A stretch of 64,000 bases of DNA from UBA1309 sp047605645 (GCA_047605645.1 JASGFJ010000018.1:1-64000); one strand, 5' to 3'. Shown: positions 18,436-27,696, counted from the first letter of the stretch. The notes: a model not told the origin generated them from the letters alone. Numbers and translations: made by a program.

Positions 18436-18672
18436 GAAAAGGTTTCGTGTGCGGTATGCACCGACACGAAATAAGAGGGAATCCGGTGAGAATCCGGAAC
18501 AGTGCCCGCTACTGTAAGTTCCAAGCCCCTCTTACCTCTCCGAACGAGAGGTACAGAGATAAGGCTGACACGTTGAACAACACTTTTGCCACTGGTTACA
18601 ATCTTCCTCCGGAGAGGAGACAGAAAAAGAACCGGGAAGGCGTTCAAAACGGAACAAGTCAGGAGACCTGCC
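18436..18672 (+). promoter_or_regulatory. Cobalamin (AdoCbl-type) riboswitch
   Basis: Conserved cobalamin-aptamer blocks appear in order: a P2/P3 region with AATCCGGTGAGAATCCGGAA, ACAGTGCCCGCTACTGTAAG, the GCCACTGG block at 18588-18595, and the terminal B12 box AGTCAGGAGACCTGCC ending at 18672. It lies about 236 bases before the ATG of a TonB-receptor gene and controls it and the following membrane protein by sensing cobalamin. The switch from permissive to repressing fold is known for the class, not shown here. Confidence 0.95.
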
Positions 18673-18908
18673 TTTTCTGATATAAACTATCGACAAAACG
18701 TATTCCCGGGGTCAGGAATGCAATTGTAGTTCGCGCTATCATTTGATTTTTTTGATGTACAAACACACCTGTTGTTCGCACATGCTACATGGCAGACATC
18801 AACCCGGCAACGAAAAACATTTTTCGCAGCGGAGTATTCCGGTGCGCAGCGCCCCGACTGCATATAACAAATCCGATTATTATCCATTCATTAATAGTTT
18901 ATTGTTTT

Positions 18909-21236
18909 ATGAAAAAAAAATTCATCAACATGCTTATGGGAGGATTCATCGCCATGAATCTCTGCGCACAGAACAAAAGTATCGCCGACAGTACATACTC
19001 CATCCAGGAAGTGCAGGTAACCGGCAACTCTTTAAAAAAAGCACCGGTAACCAAATTGAGTGTTCCCCTCAAATACCTGCCGCTTTCTGTCTCATCGGTC
19101 AATGCCTCGACACTCGACCTGAAAGGAATCACCAATATACAGGAGGCGATACGTCTTATTCCGGGGGCTACTATCAAAAGCACGTATGGAGCTTACCAAC
19201 AGTTGCAGGTAAGAGGATACGACTACATGCCTATTTTTATCGACGGGGTACGCGATGAACGAACATCGATTACCAATTCTGCACCATTTCCGGACCTGGC
19301 GAGCGTAGAAAGTATGGAACTTTTGAAAGGGCCTTCTTCTGTATTATACGGGCATTCGGCTGTAGGAGGCATGCTTAACGTGATCAGAAAAGCTCCGACG
19401 GAAAAAAGCACGTTCCGAAGCTTGCTAAGCTATGGCTCCTGGGATAACAAACGGGCGATGATGGATATGGGCGGAAAAATTGCCGGCCCACTCAACTATC
19501 GTGCTGTAATTAACTGGCAGAACACAGAAGGATACAGATACACCAACGACAAACGTTTTTCAGGCTATCTGGCATTAGGCGCCAAACTGACTCCTTCGCA
19601 GGAGATAGAGTTCAGGGGTGGGTTCAACCGGGATGGATACGGCACGGAAATCGGACTACCCGGCTTGATGACAAACGACATTTACAAAACGGCCGATGAT
19701 TCGAAATACCTGACATCGGGCAGCATGCTTCCCAACCTGAATAAACGGTGGAGATACAACAACGAATCGGATTTCATGATCAACAACGGCTCGAATCTGA
19801 TGCTACGTTACAGCAATCAGCTATCGGAAAAACTTAAACTCGAAAACAGACTGGCATACAACTACGACAACATCGACTACTTTAGTACCGAAACTCTGAC
19901 TTATCCTGAGAGCGCCTCGGCAATCTATCCCTACTATTATATGAAAAGCGGTGTAAAACAATACATCAATCTTGATTCGGTGCAACTGACATATCCTCTC
20001 CGATTTGCCTACACCGTGCATGTAGTGAATGAACAACTGGAGGCTTCCGGCAAAATAGAACTGCCCGGCGGTATTGTTTTCAATTTTCTGGGAGGATACA
20101 ATTTCGTGATGTTCAACCGCGACACTTACAGAGGATATGGGGGGAATTATACTCTTTCCGACCTGATTGACGGCCCCGGCCTGTATTCAATCGTATCGTC
20201 CTACAATCCTCACAGCATGGGATACATGGATAGCTATTTCGGTTCGGGGACGAGCAACAGAAACACCACACACGGTTTTTATCTGCAAAACCTGTTGGAG
20301 CTCTCCAAAAAACTCAAAGTGATGCTTGCCGGACGTTTCGATACGTATATGTTTAAAACTGCCGGCATCAACTTTGACGAAAGGACAAAGGAACGAATCA
20401 AATACAAAAACATCAATTATGCTAAAACAACATCTTCGGCATTCACCTACCGGGTAGGTGCAGTTTATCTGTTTAACGAGGCTGCTTCTGTGTATGGGTC
20501 GGTATCTAATTTCTATATGCCTTACCGCGACGTTATCAGTTCAACAACAATCTATGTTGACAAAGACGGAAACCGCTTCTACCCGACCGACGGCAGCGTG
20601 TTTAAACCACAGACCGGCTATCAGGCAGAACTGGGAACCCGCTATAACCTGAATAAATACCTGCAAGCATCGGGAGCAGTGTATTACATCCGCAGAAACA
20701 ACGAGAAGAAAACACTGCAAAGCGGCGTCATAGAAGACGGTGTCACCAAGAGTGTTGTCGGCATTATCGGCTCGTCTCAATCAAAAGGGTTTGAGATTGA
20801 ACTAAGTTCGAATCCCTTCGACGGAATGCATATCAATGCCGGATACAGTTTTACCGACGCAACTATCCTGAACCTGAAGAAAAATGAATATCTCGACACC
20901 GATCCGCAAAAAGGCATGCACCAGGCGGGAGTCCCAATGAATACATGCTTTGTGTTAGCAAATTATTCATTTACCAAAGGACTATTGAAACAAACGTCTG
21001 TCTTCGCCTCCGTTACTTACACCGACCATATCTACAGGGATATCAGCAAGAGCGTTATATTCCCTGCTTACTGGCTCGCAGACATGGGTGTATCGCATAA
21101 GCTGACAAATGGAGTGGAGCTGAGGCTAAATGTCAACAATGTTCTGAACCATTCTTATTTCAGTCAGTCGCTTTCGCGCCAAATTGTTCCGGCACAGCCG
21201 CGAAATTATCTAATGACAGTTTCTTACAGCATGTAA
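18909..21236 (+). CDS. TonB-dependent outer-membrane receptor (siderophore-type) under a cobalamin riboswitch
   Basis: 775 residues from the ATG at 18909, which opens a clear signal peptide (MKKKFINMLMGGFIAMNLCA). The frame extends to 18789, but that part lies before the signal. A TonB-box-like SIQEVQVTG near 30 leads into the plug domain with LQVRGYDYMPIFIDGVRD and LKGPSSVLYGHSAVGG. A 22-strand barrel follows, ending in the aromatic terminal strand YLMTVSYSM. Plug and barrel resemble siderophore receptors (FpvA/FhuA class) rather than canonical BtuB. The riboswitch predicts a corrinoid ligand or corrinoid-dependent control. It is 6 bases from the PepSY gene and clearly co-expressed with it. 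Confidence 0.9.
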   Translation: MKKKFINMLMGGFIAMNLCAQNKSIADSTYSIQEVQVTGNSLKKAPVTKLSVPLKYLPLSVSSVNASTLDLKGITNIQEAIRLIPGATIKSTYGAYQQLQVRGYDYMPIFIDGVRDERTSITNSAPFPDLASVESMELLKGPSSVLYGHSAVGGMLNVIRKAPTEKSTFRSLLSYGSWDNKRAMMDMGGKIAGPLNYRAVINWQNTEGYRYTNDKRFSGYLALGAKLTPSQEIEFRGGFNRDGYGTEIGLPGLMTNDIYKTADDSKYLTSGSMLPNLNKRWRYNNESDFMINNGSNLMLRYSNQLSEKLKLENRLAYNYDNIDYFSTETLTYPESASAIYPYYYMKSGVKQYINLDSVQLTYPLRFAYTVHVVNEQLEASGKIELPGGIVFNFLGGYNFVMFNRDTYRGYGGNYTLSDLIDGPGLYSIVSSYNPHSMGYMDSYFGSGTSNRNTTHGFYLQNLLELSKKLKVMLAGRFDTYMFKTAGINFDERTKERIKYKNINYAKTTSSAFTYRVGAVYLFNEAASVYGSVSNFYMPYRDVISSTTIYVDKDGNRFYPTDGSVFKPQTGYQAELGTRYNLNKYLQASGAVYYIRRNNEKKTLQSGVIEDGVTKSVVGIIGSSQSKGFEIELSSNPFDGMHINAGYSFTDATILNLKKNEYLDTDPQKGMHQAGVPMNTCFVLANYSFTKGLLKQTSVFASVTYTDHIYRDISKSVIFPAYWLADMGVSHKLTNGVELRLNVNNVLNHSYFSQSLSRQIVPAQPRNYLMTVSYSM

Positions 21237-21242
21237 GTCCGT

Positions 21243-22706
21243 ATGATAAAACGATTTATTTATTCGTTCCACCGGATACTGGGCACCTGCCTCAGTATCC
21301 TTTTCCTGATGTGGTTTCTGACGGGATTTGTCATGATGTATCACAGCTTCCCGAAGCTCACCGAGAAAGACAGATACGCACACCGGCAATCGCTTATTCT
21401 CCCGGAGCATCTTTCGGAGACAGATTCTCTTATCGGGCAAAAACAGGCAGAGAACACACCGACATCGCTCATTCTGGATTCTTATTTCGGAAAGACACGA
21501 CTGAGAATAAATGGGGAAGATTCGACTCACCAACTTGTACTGACAAGCGAGGGGTGGAAGCAACAACAACCACCCTCTTTTTCTGAAATCCGCAAATATG
21601 CTCAACACTGGGATGCTTCTTCTCCAATTGTCCGGGTCGATACCCTGCATGATTTGGAACAATGGATTCCGTTCTCAAAACTGCGGGCCGATTTGCCTGT
21701 CTATAAATTTTACTTTAAAGATTCGCATCAGCTTTATGTCTCCTCCGTTACAGGCGAAGCGTTGCAATGGACCGACAGGAACAGCCGCTTCTGGTCGTAT
21801 ATGGGTGCGATTCCTCATTGGATTTATTTCAGCAGGTTGCGTCAAGATGCCGGCCTATGGAAAACTGTCGTAATCACTCTTTCGGGGGCAGGGAGCCTGA
21901 TGTGCCTTGCGGGCATCCTGCTCGGACTCCGAAGTACAGGAATCATCCGAAAAAGAAAGAAAAAAGGCCTGACTCCTTACAAGAAAACCGGGTATCGCTG
22001 GCATCACTATTCAGGCTTAAGCTTCGGGCTATTTGTATTCTCCTTTGTATTCAGCGGAATGATGTCGATGACCAATGTCCCTACCATCTTTGTAAACATC
22101 CATCACCCGGAACGAAGCGACACCCTGAAGCGTTCTTCCCTGCATGGGCTGACATTCAGAACGGATTACCGACTGATTACGGGAAAATACCCGAACCGGG
22201 TCAAAGAGCTGCAATTTACTTCACTGGGAGGTCTTCCGGTCTACCGGGCCATCATCAACGACAGTTTGCAGGTATTCGACGCATCGACAGAGAAGCTGAC
22301 ACCCCTGCATCTGTCCCGGAAGGATATTTACAGCATCACAGCCTCCGACAGCTCCTCTGCGCGGATTGACACGCTTCGAAGTTATGACAATTATTACGGA
22401 AAAATAGGGAAGAAACTCCCCTTACCGGTTCTGAAGGTCAGTGTAAAGGATGCAGACAAAAGTGTCTATTACATCAACCCCTATTCCGGCGAGACAAATT
22501 ATTACAACCGAAACGACAGGGTCAGCCATTGGTGTTACCAAGTCTTACACCGGTTTGCCTTCGGATTTCTGGTCGAGCACAACACAATAAGATTAGCCCT
22601 GTTGTGGGTTGCACTGCTCGGAGGAGCATTCGCTTCGCTGACAGGAGTATATTTATCGATTCGGTATCTGCGGAGGAAAGCGAAGAAAACGGCACGGATA
22701 GGTTAA
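21243..22706 (+). CDS. PepSY-associated TM protein, probable periplasmic-side reductase
   Basis: 487 residues with four predicted membrane spans: about 12-33, about 205-228, about 255-277 and near the C-terminus (about 445-470). Two large periplasmic PepSY-like regions lie between them. His residues near the membrane faces (IPHWIYF, YRWHHYSG, VLHRFAFG) resemble haem-binding positions in PepSY-TM reductases such as FpvG, which reduce imported ferric siderophores. Downstream of a siderophore-type receptor this suggests reduction of the imported metal complex. With the cobalamin riboswitch, the substrate could instead be a corrinoid. Function beyond family is inference. Confidence 0.82.
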   Translation: MIKRFIYSFHRILGTCLSILFLMWFLTGFVMMYHSFPKLTEKDRYAHRQSLILPEHLSETDSLIGQKQAENTPTSLILDSYFGKTRLRINGEDSTHQLVLTSEGWKQQQPPSFSEIRKYAQHWDASSPIVRVDTLHDLEQWIPFSKLRADLPVYKFYFKDSHQLYVSSVTGEALQWTDRNSRFWSYMGAIPHWIYFSRLRQDAGLWKTVVITLSGAGSLMCLAGILLGLRSTGIIRKRKKKGLTPYKKTGYRWHHYSGLSFGLFVFSFVFSGMMSMTNVPTIFVNIHHPERSDTLKRSSLHGLTFRTDYRLITGKYPNRVKELQFTSLGGLPVYRAIINDSLQVFDASTEKLTPLHLSRKDIYSITASDSSSARIDTLRSYDNYYGKIGKKLPLPVLKVSVKDADKSVYYINPYSGETNYYNRNDRVSHWCYQVLHRFAFGFLVEHNTIRLALLWVALLGGAFASLTGVYLSIRYLRRKAKKTARIG

Positions 22707-22750
22707 CCCGTACACAGCACTGTTTCTTTTTCAGGAGAAAGAAAATAGAA

Positions 22751-22801
22751 CAAGCCCCGCTTCGCAGAGCAATCGTCTCGGAAAAGCGGGGCTTGTTATT
22801 T
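22751..22801. terminator. Terminator after the TonB-PepSY operon
   Basis: 12-bp perfect stem CAAGCCCCGCTT (22751-22762) / AAGCGGGGCTTG (22784-22795) followed by a T-rich stretch. It separates two convergent transcription units and probably serves both. Confidence 0.8.
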
Positions 22802-22817
22802 ATTTATACCACAAGCA

Positions 22818-23804
22818 TCAATGATTAACATGCGCCATAGCCGAAGCCGGATAACGATCTCCGGTATTGGGATAGCGCGCAATAATCGCCTCGATTTCGG
22901 CTACTTCGTCTTTCGTCAGTTCAACCTCCACAGCCTGTGCATTCAATTCCAGATATTTCCGTTTTTTGGTTCCCGGTATCGGAATAATATTTCCCCCTTT
23001 TGCGAGAATCCAGGCCAATGACAATTGGGATGTATTGATATGCTTACCGTGTGCAAACTCTGTGAGTTCCTGCATCAGGTGTTGATTATTGATCAAGTGT
23101 TCACCTTGAAAACGGGGCAGAAGTAAGCGCACATCGTCTTTCGCAAAAGTATCCACAGCAAAATTCTCGGTAAACATACCTCGTCCCAGAGGGGAGAAAG
23201 GGATCAGAGACATCCCCAACTCTGTTACCAAGGGATAAATTTCGCTCTCGACATCACGCGTTAGTAACGAATATTCACTTTGCAAAGCCGCAACAGGATG
23301 CACAGCATTTGCTCTGCGGATACTTTGCACCGACGCCTCCGACAATCCCAGATAACGCACCTTTCCTTCTTTCACCAGTTCGGCCATCGCACCCACCGTT
23401 TCCTCAACAGGCACTTTGGGATCGATTCGGTGGGCATAATAGAGGTCAATGGTTTCGATATTCAGTCTTTTCAAACTTTTTTCCACGGCTTCACGCATAT
23501 AAGCAGGCGAGCCGTCAAATTCACTTGCCAGAAACTTGGAGCCGGAATATTTAAAACCGAATTTCGTAGCGATAAACACCTTGTCCCTGTTTGGCTTGAG
23601 CACTTTCGAAATCAGAGTTTCGTTCTCTCCTCCTCCGTAGAAATCGGCGGTATCCCAGAAGTTGATACCCAAATCCAGTGCTTTATGTAAAGTGGCAATA
23701 CTTTCTTCGTCATTCCGTTCTCCATAGACGTGCGACATTCCCATACACCCCAGTCCCACAGCAGAGAGTTTTTCTCCCGTCTTTCCTAATTCACGATACT
23801 TCAT
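22818..23804 (-). CDS. Aldo/keto reductase
   Basis: 328-residue NADPH-dependent oxidoreductase of the AKR13/YajO-like group. The barrel motif LGLGCMGMS-type start is near 17-24. The catalytic tetrad is visible as D51, Y56, K81 and H125 (DTADFYG, IATKFGF, YYAHRID), and the C-terminal nucleotide-binding segment is IPIPGTKKRKYLELN. The substrate is unknown. It has its own promoter element upstream and a divergent AraC regulator gene lies just beyond on the same strand, which may control it. Confidence 0.92.
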   Translation of the reverse strand: MKYRELGKTGEKLSAVGLGCMGMSHVYGERNDEESIATLHKALDLGINFWDTADFYGGGENETLISKVLKPNRDKVFIATKFGFKYSGSKFLASEFDGSPAYMREAVEKSLKRLNIETIDLYYAHRIDPKVPVEETVGAMAELVKEGKVRYLGLSEASVQSIRRANAVHPVAALQSEYSLLTRDVESEIYPLVTELGMSLIPFSPLGRGMFTENFAVDTFAKDDVRLLLPRFQGEHLINNQHLMQELTEFAHGKHINTSQLSLAWILAKGGNIIPIPGTKKRKYLELNAQAVEVELTKDEVAEIEAIIARYPNTGDRYPASAMAHVNH

Positions 23805-23837
23805 ATCCTTTTATATTTAGTTGTTTTTTTGATAAGA

Positions 23838-23845
23838 CAAAGGTA
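23838..23845 (-). promoter_or_regulatory. -7 element of the aldo/keto reductase promoter
   Basis: Minus-strand TACCTTTG matches TAnnTTTG and lies 34 bases before the start codon. The -33 element is weak. Confidence 0.5.
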
Positions 23846-23897
23846 TGGGTATCGGAAAGAGATGCCGTTACGAATTTCACACTTATTTTTATACAAA

Positions 23898-24806
23898 TCA
23901 AAGAATCTTGGAGCGAAACTCCCGCGGAGAAAAACCGGTATTTTTCTTAAAAAAACTGGTAAAATGAGAACTATACTCAAATCGTAAGCTTTCAGCTATT
24001 TCAGCAATAGACCAATCGGTATTTTTCAGCAAAGCTTTCGCCTCTTCTGCCAGACGCAATGCAATGTGATGAGAGGGACTTCTGCCTGTCACTTCTTTTA
24101 CGACCGTATTAAGATGATTTTCATGTACGGACAGACTATCGGCAAAGGACTGCACTCCACGCAAGCGAATGGGTATTTGTGGATTCTCGACAGGAAACTG
24201 TTGTTCCAGTAAATCGAGAAAACGAAAAGCAATCCGGTGGGCAGCGTCCGTCTGCTGCCTTTTCAAATCCAAATCAGGATAATATTTCAATGCCTCATGC
24301 ACGAGCAACTGCAAATAGTTGCGAATCTTGCTGAATTTGTATACATAATCGGAATTGATTTCCTGAATCATTTTCCTGAAAATATAGACCACATCACCCA
24401 AAGCCTCCTCCTCCAGAGGGACAAGCGGATTCTCTCCGACACGAAACATAGGATAATCCTTCACCGAAAAGGCATGATCCCACGACTGAATAAATTCCTC
24501 GGTAAAAAGACAAAACCATCCCTCCTGCTGTTCTGTGGTAGGCTCCCAGGAATAGGCAACCTGCGGATTCGAAAAAAACAATCCGGGACGATCGACAAAG
24601 ACATCCCGATCGGGAAAATGAAAAATCCCCTCCCCTTTTGTCATTAGCGATATTTTAAAAAAATCCCGGCGATGGATAGCTCCGGAAGGCAAACAGTATC
24701 TGCGGGGAAATACATTGAAATGTCCCGCATTCACAACCTCCGGCACATCCATCTGCAAGGAGAGTACATTTTTATAGAAGTCTTGTAATGTTTCCAGTTT
24801 TTCCAT
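23898..24806 (-). CDS. AraC-family transcriptional regulator
   Basis: 302 residues. An N-terminal cupin-like sensing domain (about 20-170, with GHFNVFPRRY and RRDFFKISL) is joined to a C-terminal AraC double helix-turn-helix (about 205-300). Visible DNA-binding features are FADSLSVHENHLNTVVKEVTG and SIAEIAESLRFEYSSHF, followed by FFKKNTGFSPREFR. It lies 93 bases upstream of the aldo/keto reductase gene on the same strand, a common pairing in which the regulator controls the reductase. The effector is unknown. Confidence 0.92.
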   Translation of the reverse strand: MEKLETLQDFYKNVLSLQMDVPEVVNAGHFNVFPRRYCLPSGAIHRRDFFKISLMTKGEGIFHFPDRDVFVDRPGLFFSNPQVAYSWEPTTEQQEGWFCLFTEEFIQSWDHAFSVKDYPMFRVGENPLVPLEEEALGDVVYIFRKMIQEINSDYVYKFSKIRNYLQLLVHEALKYYPDLDLKRQQTDAAHRIAFRFLDLLEQQFPVENPQIPIRLRGVQSFADSLSVHENHLNTVVKEVTGRSPSHHIALRLAEEAKALLKNTDWSIAEIAESLRFEYSSHFTSFFKKNTGFSPREFRSKIL

Positions 24807-24810
24807 CCGG

Positions 24811-24818
24811 CAAAGTTA
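24811..24818 (-). promoter_or_regulatory. -7 element of the araC-type gene
   Basis: Minus-strand TAACTTTG ends only 5 bases from the start codon at 24806. The transcript would be nearly leaderless, or translation starts further in at Met18 (24755). Confidence 0.45.
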
Positions 24819-24934
24819 TACATTTCAAAGGATAAAATAAATCCGGTAGACAGAAATACTCATCATCGAAAATAAAAGAAAACACCAGAAGCATACATCC
24901 GGGAATCAAATACCCCGAAACAGTCCTCCCCATA

Positions 24935-25401
24935 ATCGAGCAGAAGAAACGGGATTAGTTTCCGTTCCGTGCTCTCGCATCAGCAGGTATACGGTTTTTC
25001 GGTGTCAAGGAGATTTCTCACTTCCGATACAACTTTACGACAACAATTCATTCCTAAAATTGATGATTTTAAATTTACTAATTACGCACGCAACCTAAAA
25101 TAGCACTATTCGCAATGCGCCAATACCCTCTTCGGGAATTAGCCCATCCCGCTGCTTTGTTTACCTATTACACAACTAATCAAGGCCTTAAATGCCTTCC
25201 GGCAGATTCTTCCGGCATTCCCAAATACACATCCGGAGCCTGCGACGACAGGATGGTCGTGTTCCTTAGAACGGGAATTTGCATACGCCTTCTTTCAGAT
25301 TCCGCCTCGCAATGGACACCCTTGCCCTTTGCTAAGGGTTGGGCGCGACCTACGCCCGTAAAGGACTTGCACCACCAGGTTTGCAAGTATGCACGGCACA
25401 C
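24935..25401 (-). mobile_element. ORF-less group II intron derivative (copy A)
   Basis: Read on the minus strand it begins GTGTGCCGTGC (the GUGYG 5' splice-site motif). It runs through the domain I signatures GGTGCAAGTCC and AAGGGTGTCC, then GAGGCGGAATCTGAAAG. It ends with a domain VI-like hairpin (GAAACTAATCCCGTTTC) and CTCGAT, the usual 3' end form. At 467 nt it has no room for a reverse transcriptase. The domain V region (CCGTATACC...GAGAGCACGG) appears to lack its 3' arm, so self-splicing is unlikely. Similar to copy B over its whole length. Confidence 0.72.
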
Positions 25402-25471
25402 CAAGACAAGGCTGTCCGGAAACGGAGCAGCTTTTTGATTTATCGTTCATCAGATAAAAAAAGAACAGAGG

Positions 25472-25606
25472 CTTACACGGTCGTGTAATGATGTCTTACA
25501 CGGTCGTGTAATAGCGTCTTACTCGGGCGTGTAATAGTGTCTTACTCGGTCGTGTAATGATGTCTTACTCGGTCGTGTAATAGTGTCTTACTTGAGTGTG
25601 TAATGG
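25472..25606. repeat. Tandem array of 23-bp units built on a 16-bp near-palindrome
   Basis: Six units start at 25472, 25495, 25518, 25541, 25564 and 25587. The first two contain the perfect dyad TTACACG-GT-CGTGTAA. Later ones carry an A-to-T change in the left arm (TTACTCG), and the last is more diverged. The linker is about 7 bp (tgatgtc or tagtgtc). The 23-bp period is close to two helical turns. Confidence 0.85.
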
Positions 25607-25665
25607 TAAACCGAAGGGTTACATTTTTACCGGAAAGAAAAGGAAACAAAAAAGAAGGACACGAA

Positions 25666-26144
25666 ATCGAGCAGGAGAAACGGGATTAGTTTCCGTTCCG
25701 TGCTCTCACATCAGCAGGTATACGGTTTTTCGGTGTCAAGGAGGTTCCTCATGTCCGATACAACTTTACGATAACAATCTATTCCTAAAAGGAAATTGGC
25801 ACGTCTTAGATTGTCGTTGTTCAGCCTGCTACTTAGAATAGGACTATCGACAATACACCAATAGCCCTTACGGTATTAGCTCATTCCCCTGATTTTTGTT
25901 TATCTATCCCACATCTGACGAGACCCTTAAAAAAACCTGTCTTCACTTACTTCCGGCATTTCCAAATACACATCCGGAGCCTGCGGCGACAGGATGTTCG
26001 TGTTCCTCAGAACGGGAATTTGCGTTCAGATTCTTTCTGATTCCACCTCGCAGTAGACACCCTTGTCTCTCTGACTGGACGACTCCCACGACCAGGGCTC
26101 GTTAGAGACTTACATTCATTAGAGAATAGACATGCTTGTCAAAC
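25666..26144 (-). mobile_element. ORF-less group II intron derivative (copy B)
   Basis: About 479 nt on the minus strand, from GTTTGACAAGCATG (diverged GUGYG end) to CTGCTCGAT. It shares the AAGGGTGTC, GAGGTGGAATC, AATTCCCGTTCTGAGGAAC and CAGGCTCCGGATGTGTATTT segments with copy A. The same apparent loss in domain V is seen. Its 5' end directly abuts the terminator of the CoA-transferase gene. No reverse transcriptase is present. Confidence 0.68.
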
Positions 26145-26145
26145 A

Positions 26146-26181
26146 AAAAAAGGTTGCAGCGGAATCGCTGCAACCTTTTTT
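26146..26181. terminator. Terminator of the CoA-transferase gene
   Basis: 10-bp GC-rich stem GGTTGCAGCG / CGCTGCAACC with a GAAT loop and A/T runs on both sides. On the minus strand it stops transcription 22 bases after the stop codon. Confidence 0.85.
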
Positions 26182-26202
26182 ATCTGCTTCAGATGTCTAC
26201 TC

Positions 26203-27696
26203 TTAAGCCTTTTTATATTCAAGCTTCGCATTTCTCATATCGCCTGTTTCAACAAAGGCTTTGTGGAATGCAAAAGCGTTGTACATGTCGAAAGGAGTAT
26301 TTCCAACAGGAGCGTTATCCAGATATTCTTGCAATTGAGCACGATAATCAGGATGTACACAAGTATCGATAATACATTGAGCGCGTTCTTTCGGATTTTT
26401 TCCACGAAGATCAGCTACCCCATATTCCGAAACAATGATATTCACAGAGTGTTCGCTGTGGTCGGCATGCGAAACCAAAGGAACGAAAGAGCTAATCTTT
26501 CCGTCTTTCGCAACAGATGGAGTTACGAAGATGGATACATAGGCTCCGCGAGTGAAGTCACCCGAACCACCAATACCGTTCATCATTTTTGTTCCCATGA
26601 TGTGAGTAGAGTTGATATTTCCGAAGATATCAGCTTCGATAGCCGTATTGATAGCGATCACTCCTAAACGGCGAACAATCTCCGGATTATTGGAATATTC
26701 GGAAGGACGAAGAACGATTTTTTCTTTGAAGAAATCAAGTTTACTATATACATTTTCAATGCACTCGTTGCTGACAGTCAGCGAACATCCGCTGGCATAG
26801 GTCACACGTCCGGCTTCGATAAGTCCGATAACCGCATCCTGAATCACTTCTGTGTATACTTCGAAATCAGGAATTTCTTTGCTGTCGCCCATAGCAGCCA
26901 ATACTGCATTTGCAATATTTCCTACACCCGACTGAATAGGTAGAAATGTCTTCGGCATACGACCTTCTGCCATCTCATTGATGAAGAAGTTAGCCACATT
27001 CTTTCCGATTTGTGCCGTTACCTCATCTACCGGAGCAAATGCATGACCTTCGTTTGGCACATCTGTCTCAACCACAAGAATCTTAGCAGGGTCTACCTTA
27101 ATGAATGTAGAACCGACACGGTCTTTTACGTCGAAAACATCAAATTCTTTACGGTAAGGAGGATCCTGAGGTTCTGCAATATCGTGCAGGCCTCTCATCT
27201 CTTTGGGATTCCAACGGTTAAGTTCCACAATCACAACTTTTGCCAAACGGGCAATCGTTGCGGATATACCGACTCCGCAGGTTGGAACGATTTCGCCATC
27301 TTCAGTAACATCGCAAGCTTCAATAATTGCGACATCAATACCACCGTAAACATTGTAACGGATAGCCTGCGCCATCGTAGACAAGTGCAAATCGGTATAT
27401 TCAATAGCCCCACTATTGATTGCATTTCTCAAATCTTTATTGGTCTGGTATGGAGCACGGAATTTAATTGCTTTTGCTCTTGCCAGCTCACCATCCAGCT
27501 TATCACCTGAAGAAGCTCCGGTAAATACGTTAATCTGGTAAGGATTACCCTTCTCATGTTCCTCTTTTGCTATCTTAGCGATTGAGCCTGGAACTACTTT
27601 CGGGCAGCCGGCATGAGTGAATCCGCTAAACCCAACATTGTCTCCGTTCTTGACAATACGTGCAGCCTCATCTGCACTTACAAATTTTAATGCCAT
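26203..27696 (-). CDS. Acyl-CoA:acetate/propionate CoA-transferase (acetyl-CoA hydrolase family)
   Basis: 497 residues, full length for the Cat1/AarC family. It moves CoA between succinyl-, acetyl- or propionyl-CoA and carboxylates, consistent with succinate/propionate fermentation. The catalytic glutamate is predicted as E283 in VYTEVIQDAV. Oxyanion and CoA-binding segments are GVGNIANAVLAAM (258-270) and MNGIGGSGDF (about 380), and ISEYGVADLRG-type sequence is near the end. Substrate specificity cannot be read from sequence, and a hydrolase role is possible. Monocistronic, with a strong terminator. Confidence 0.92.
   Translation of the reverse strand: MALKFVSADEAARIVKNGDNVGFSGFTHAGCPKVVPGSIAKIAKEEHEKGNPYQINVFTGASSGDKLDGELARAKAIKFRAPYQTNKDLRNAINSGAIEYTDLHLSTMAQAIRYNVYGGIDVAIIEACDVTEDGEIVPTCGVGISATIARLAKVVIVELNRWNPKEMRGLHDIAEPQDPPYRKEFDVFDVKDRVGSTFIKVDPAKILVVETDVPNEGHAFAPVDEVTAQIGKNVANFFINEMAEGRMPKTFLPIQSGVGNIANAVLAAMGDSKEIPDFEVYTEVIQDAVIGLIEAGRVTYASGCSLTVSNECIENVYSKLDFFKEKIVLRPSEYSNNPEIVRRLGVIAINTAIEADIFGNINSTHIMGTKMMNGIGGSGDFTRGAYVSIFVTPSVAKDGKISSFVPLVSHADHSEHSVNIIVSEYGVADLRGKNPKERAQCIIDTCVHPDYRAQLQEYLDNAPVGNTPFDMYNAFAFHKAFVETGDMRNAKLEYKKA

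Noticed and set aside
18789..18908. Upstream extension of the riboswitch-controlled TonB receptor
   Set aside because: A good signal peptide begins only at 18909; the extension would bury it.
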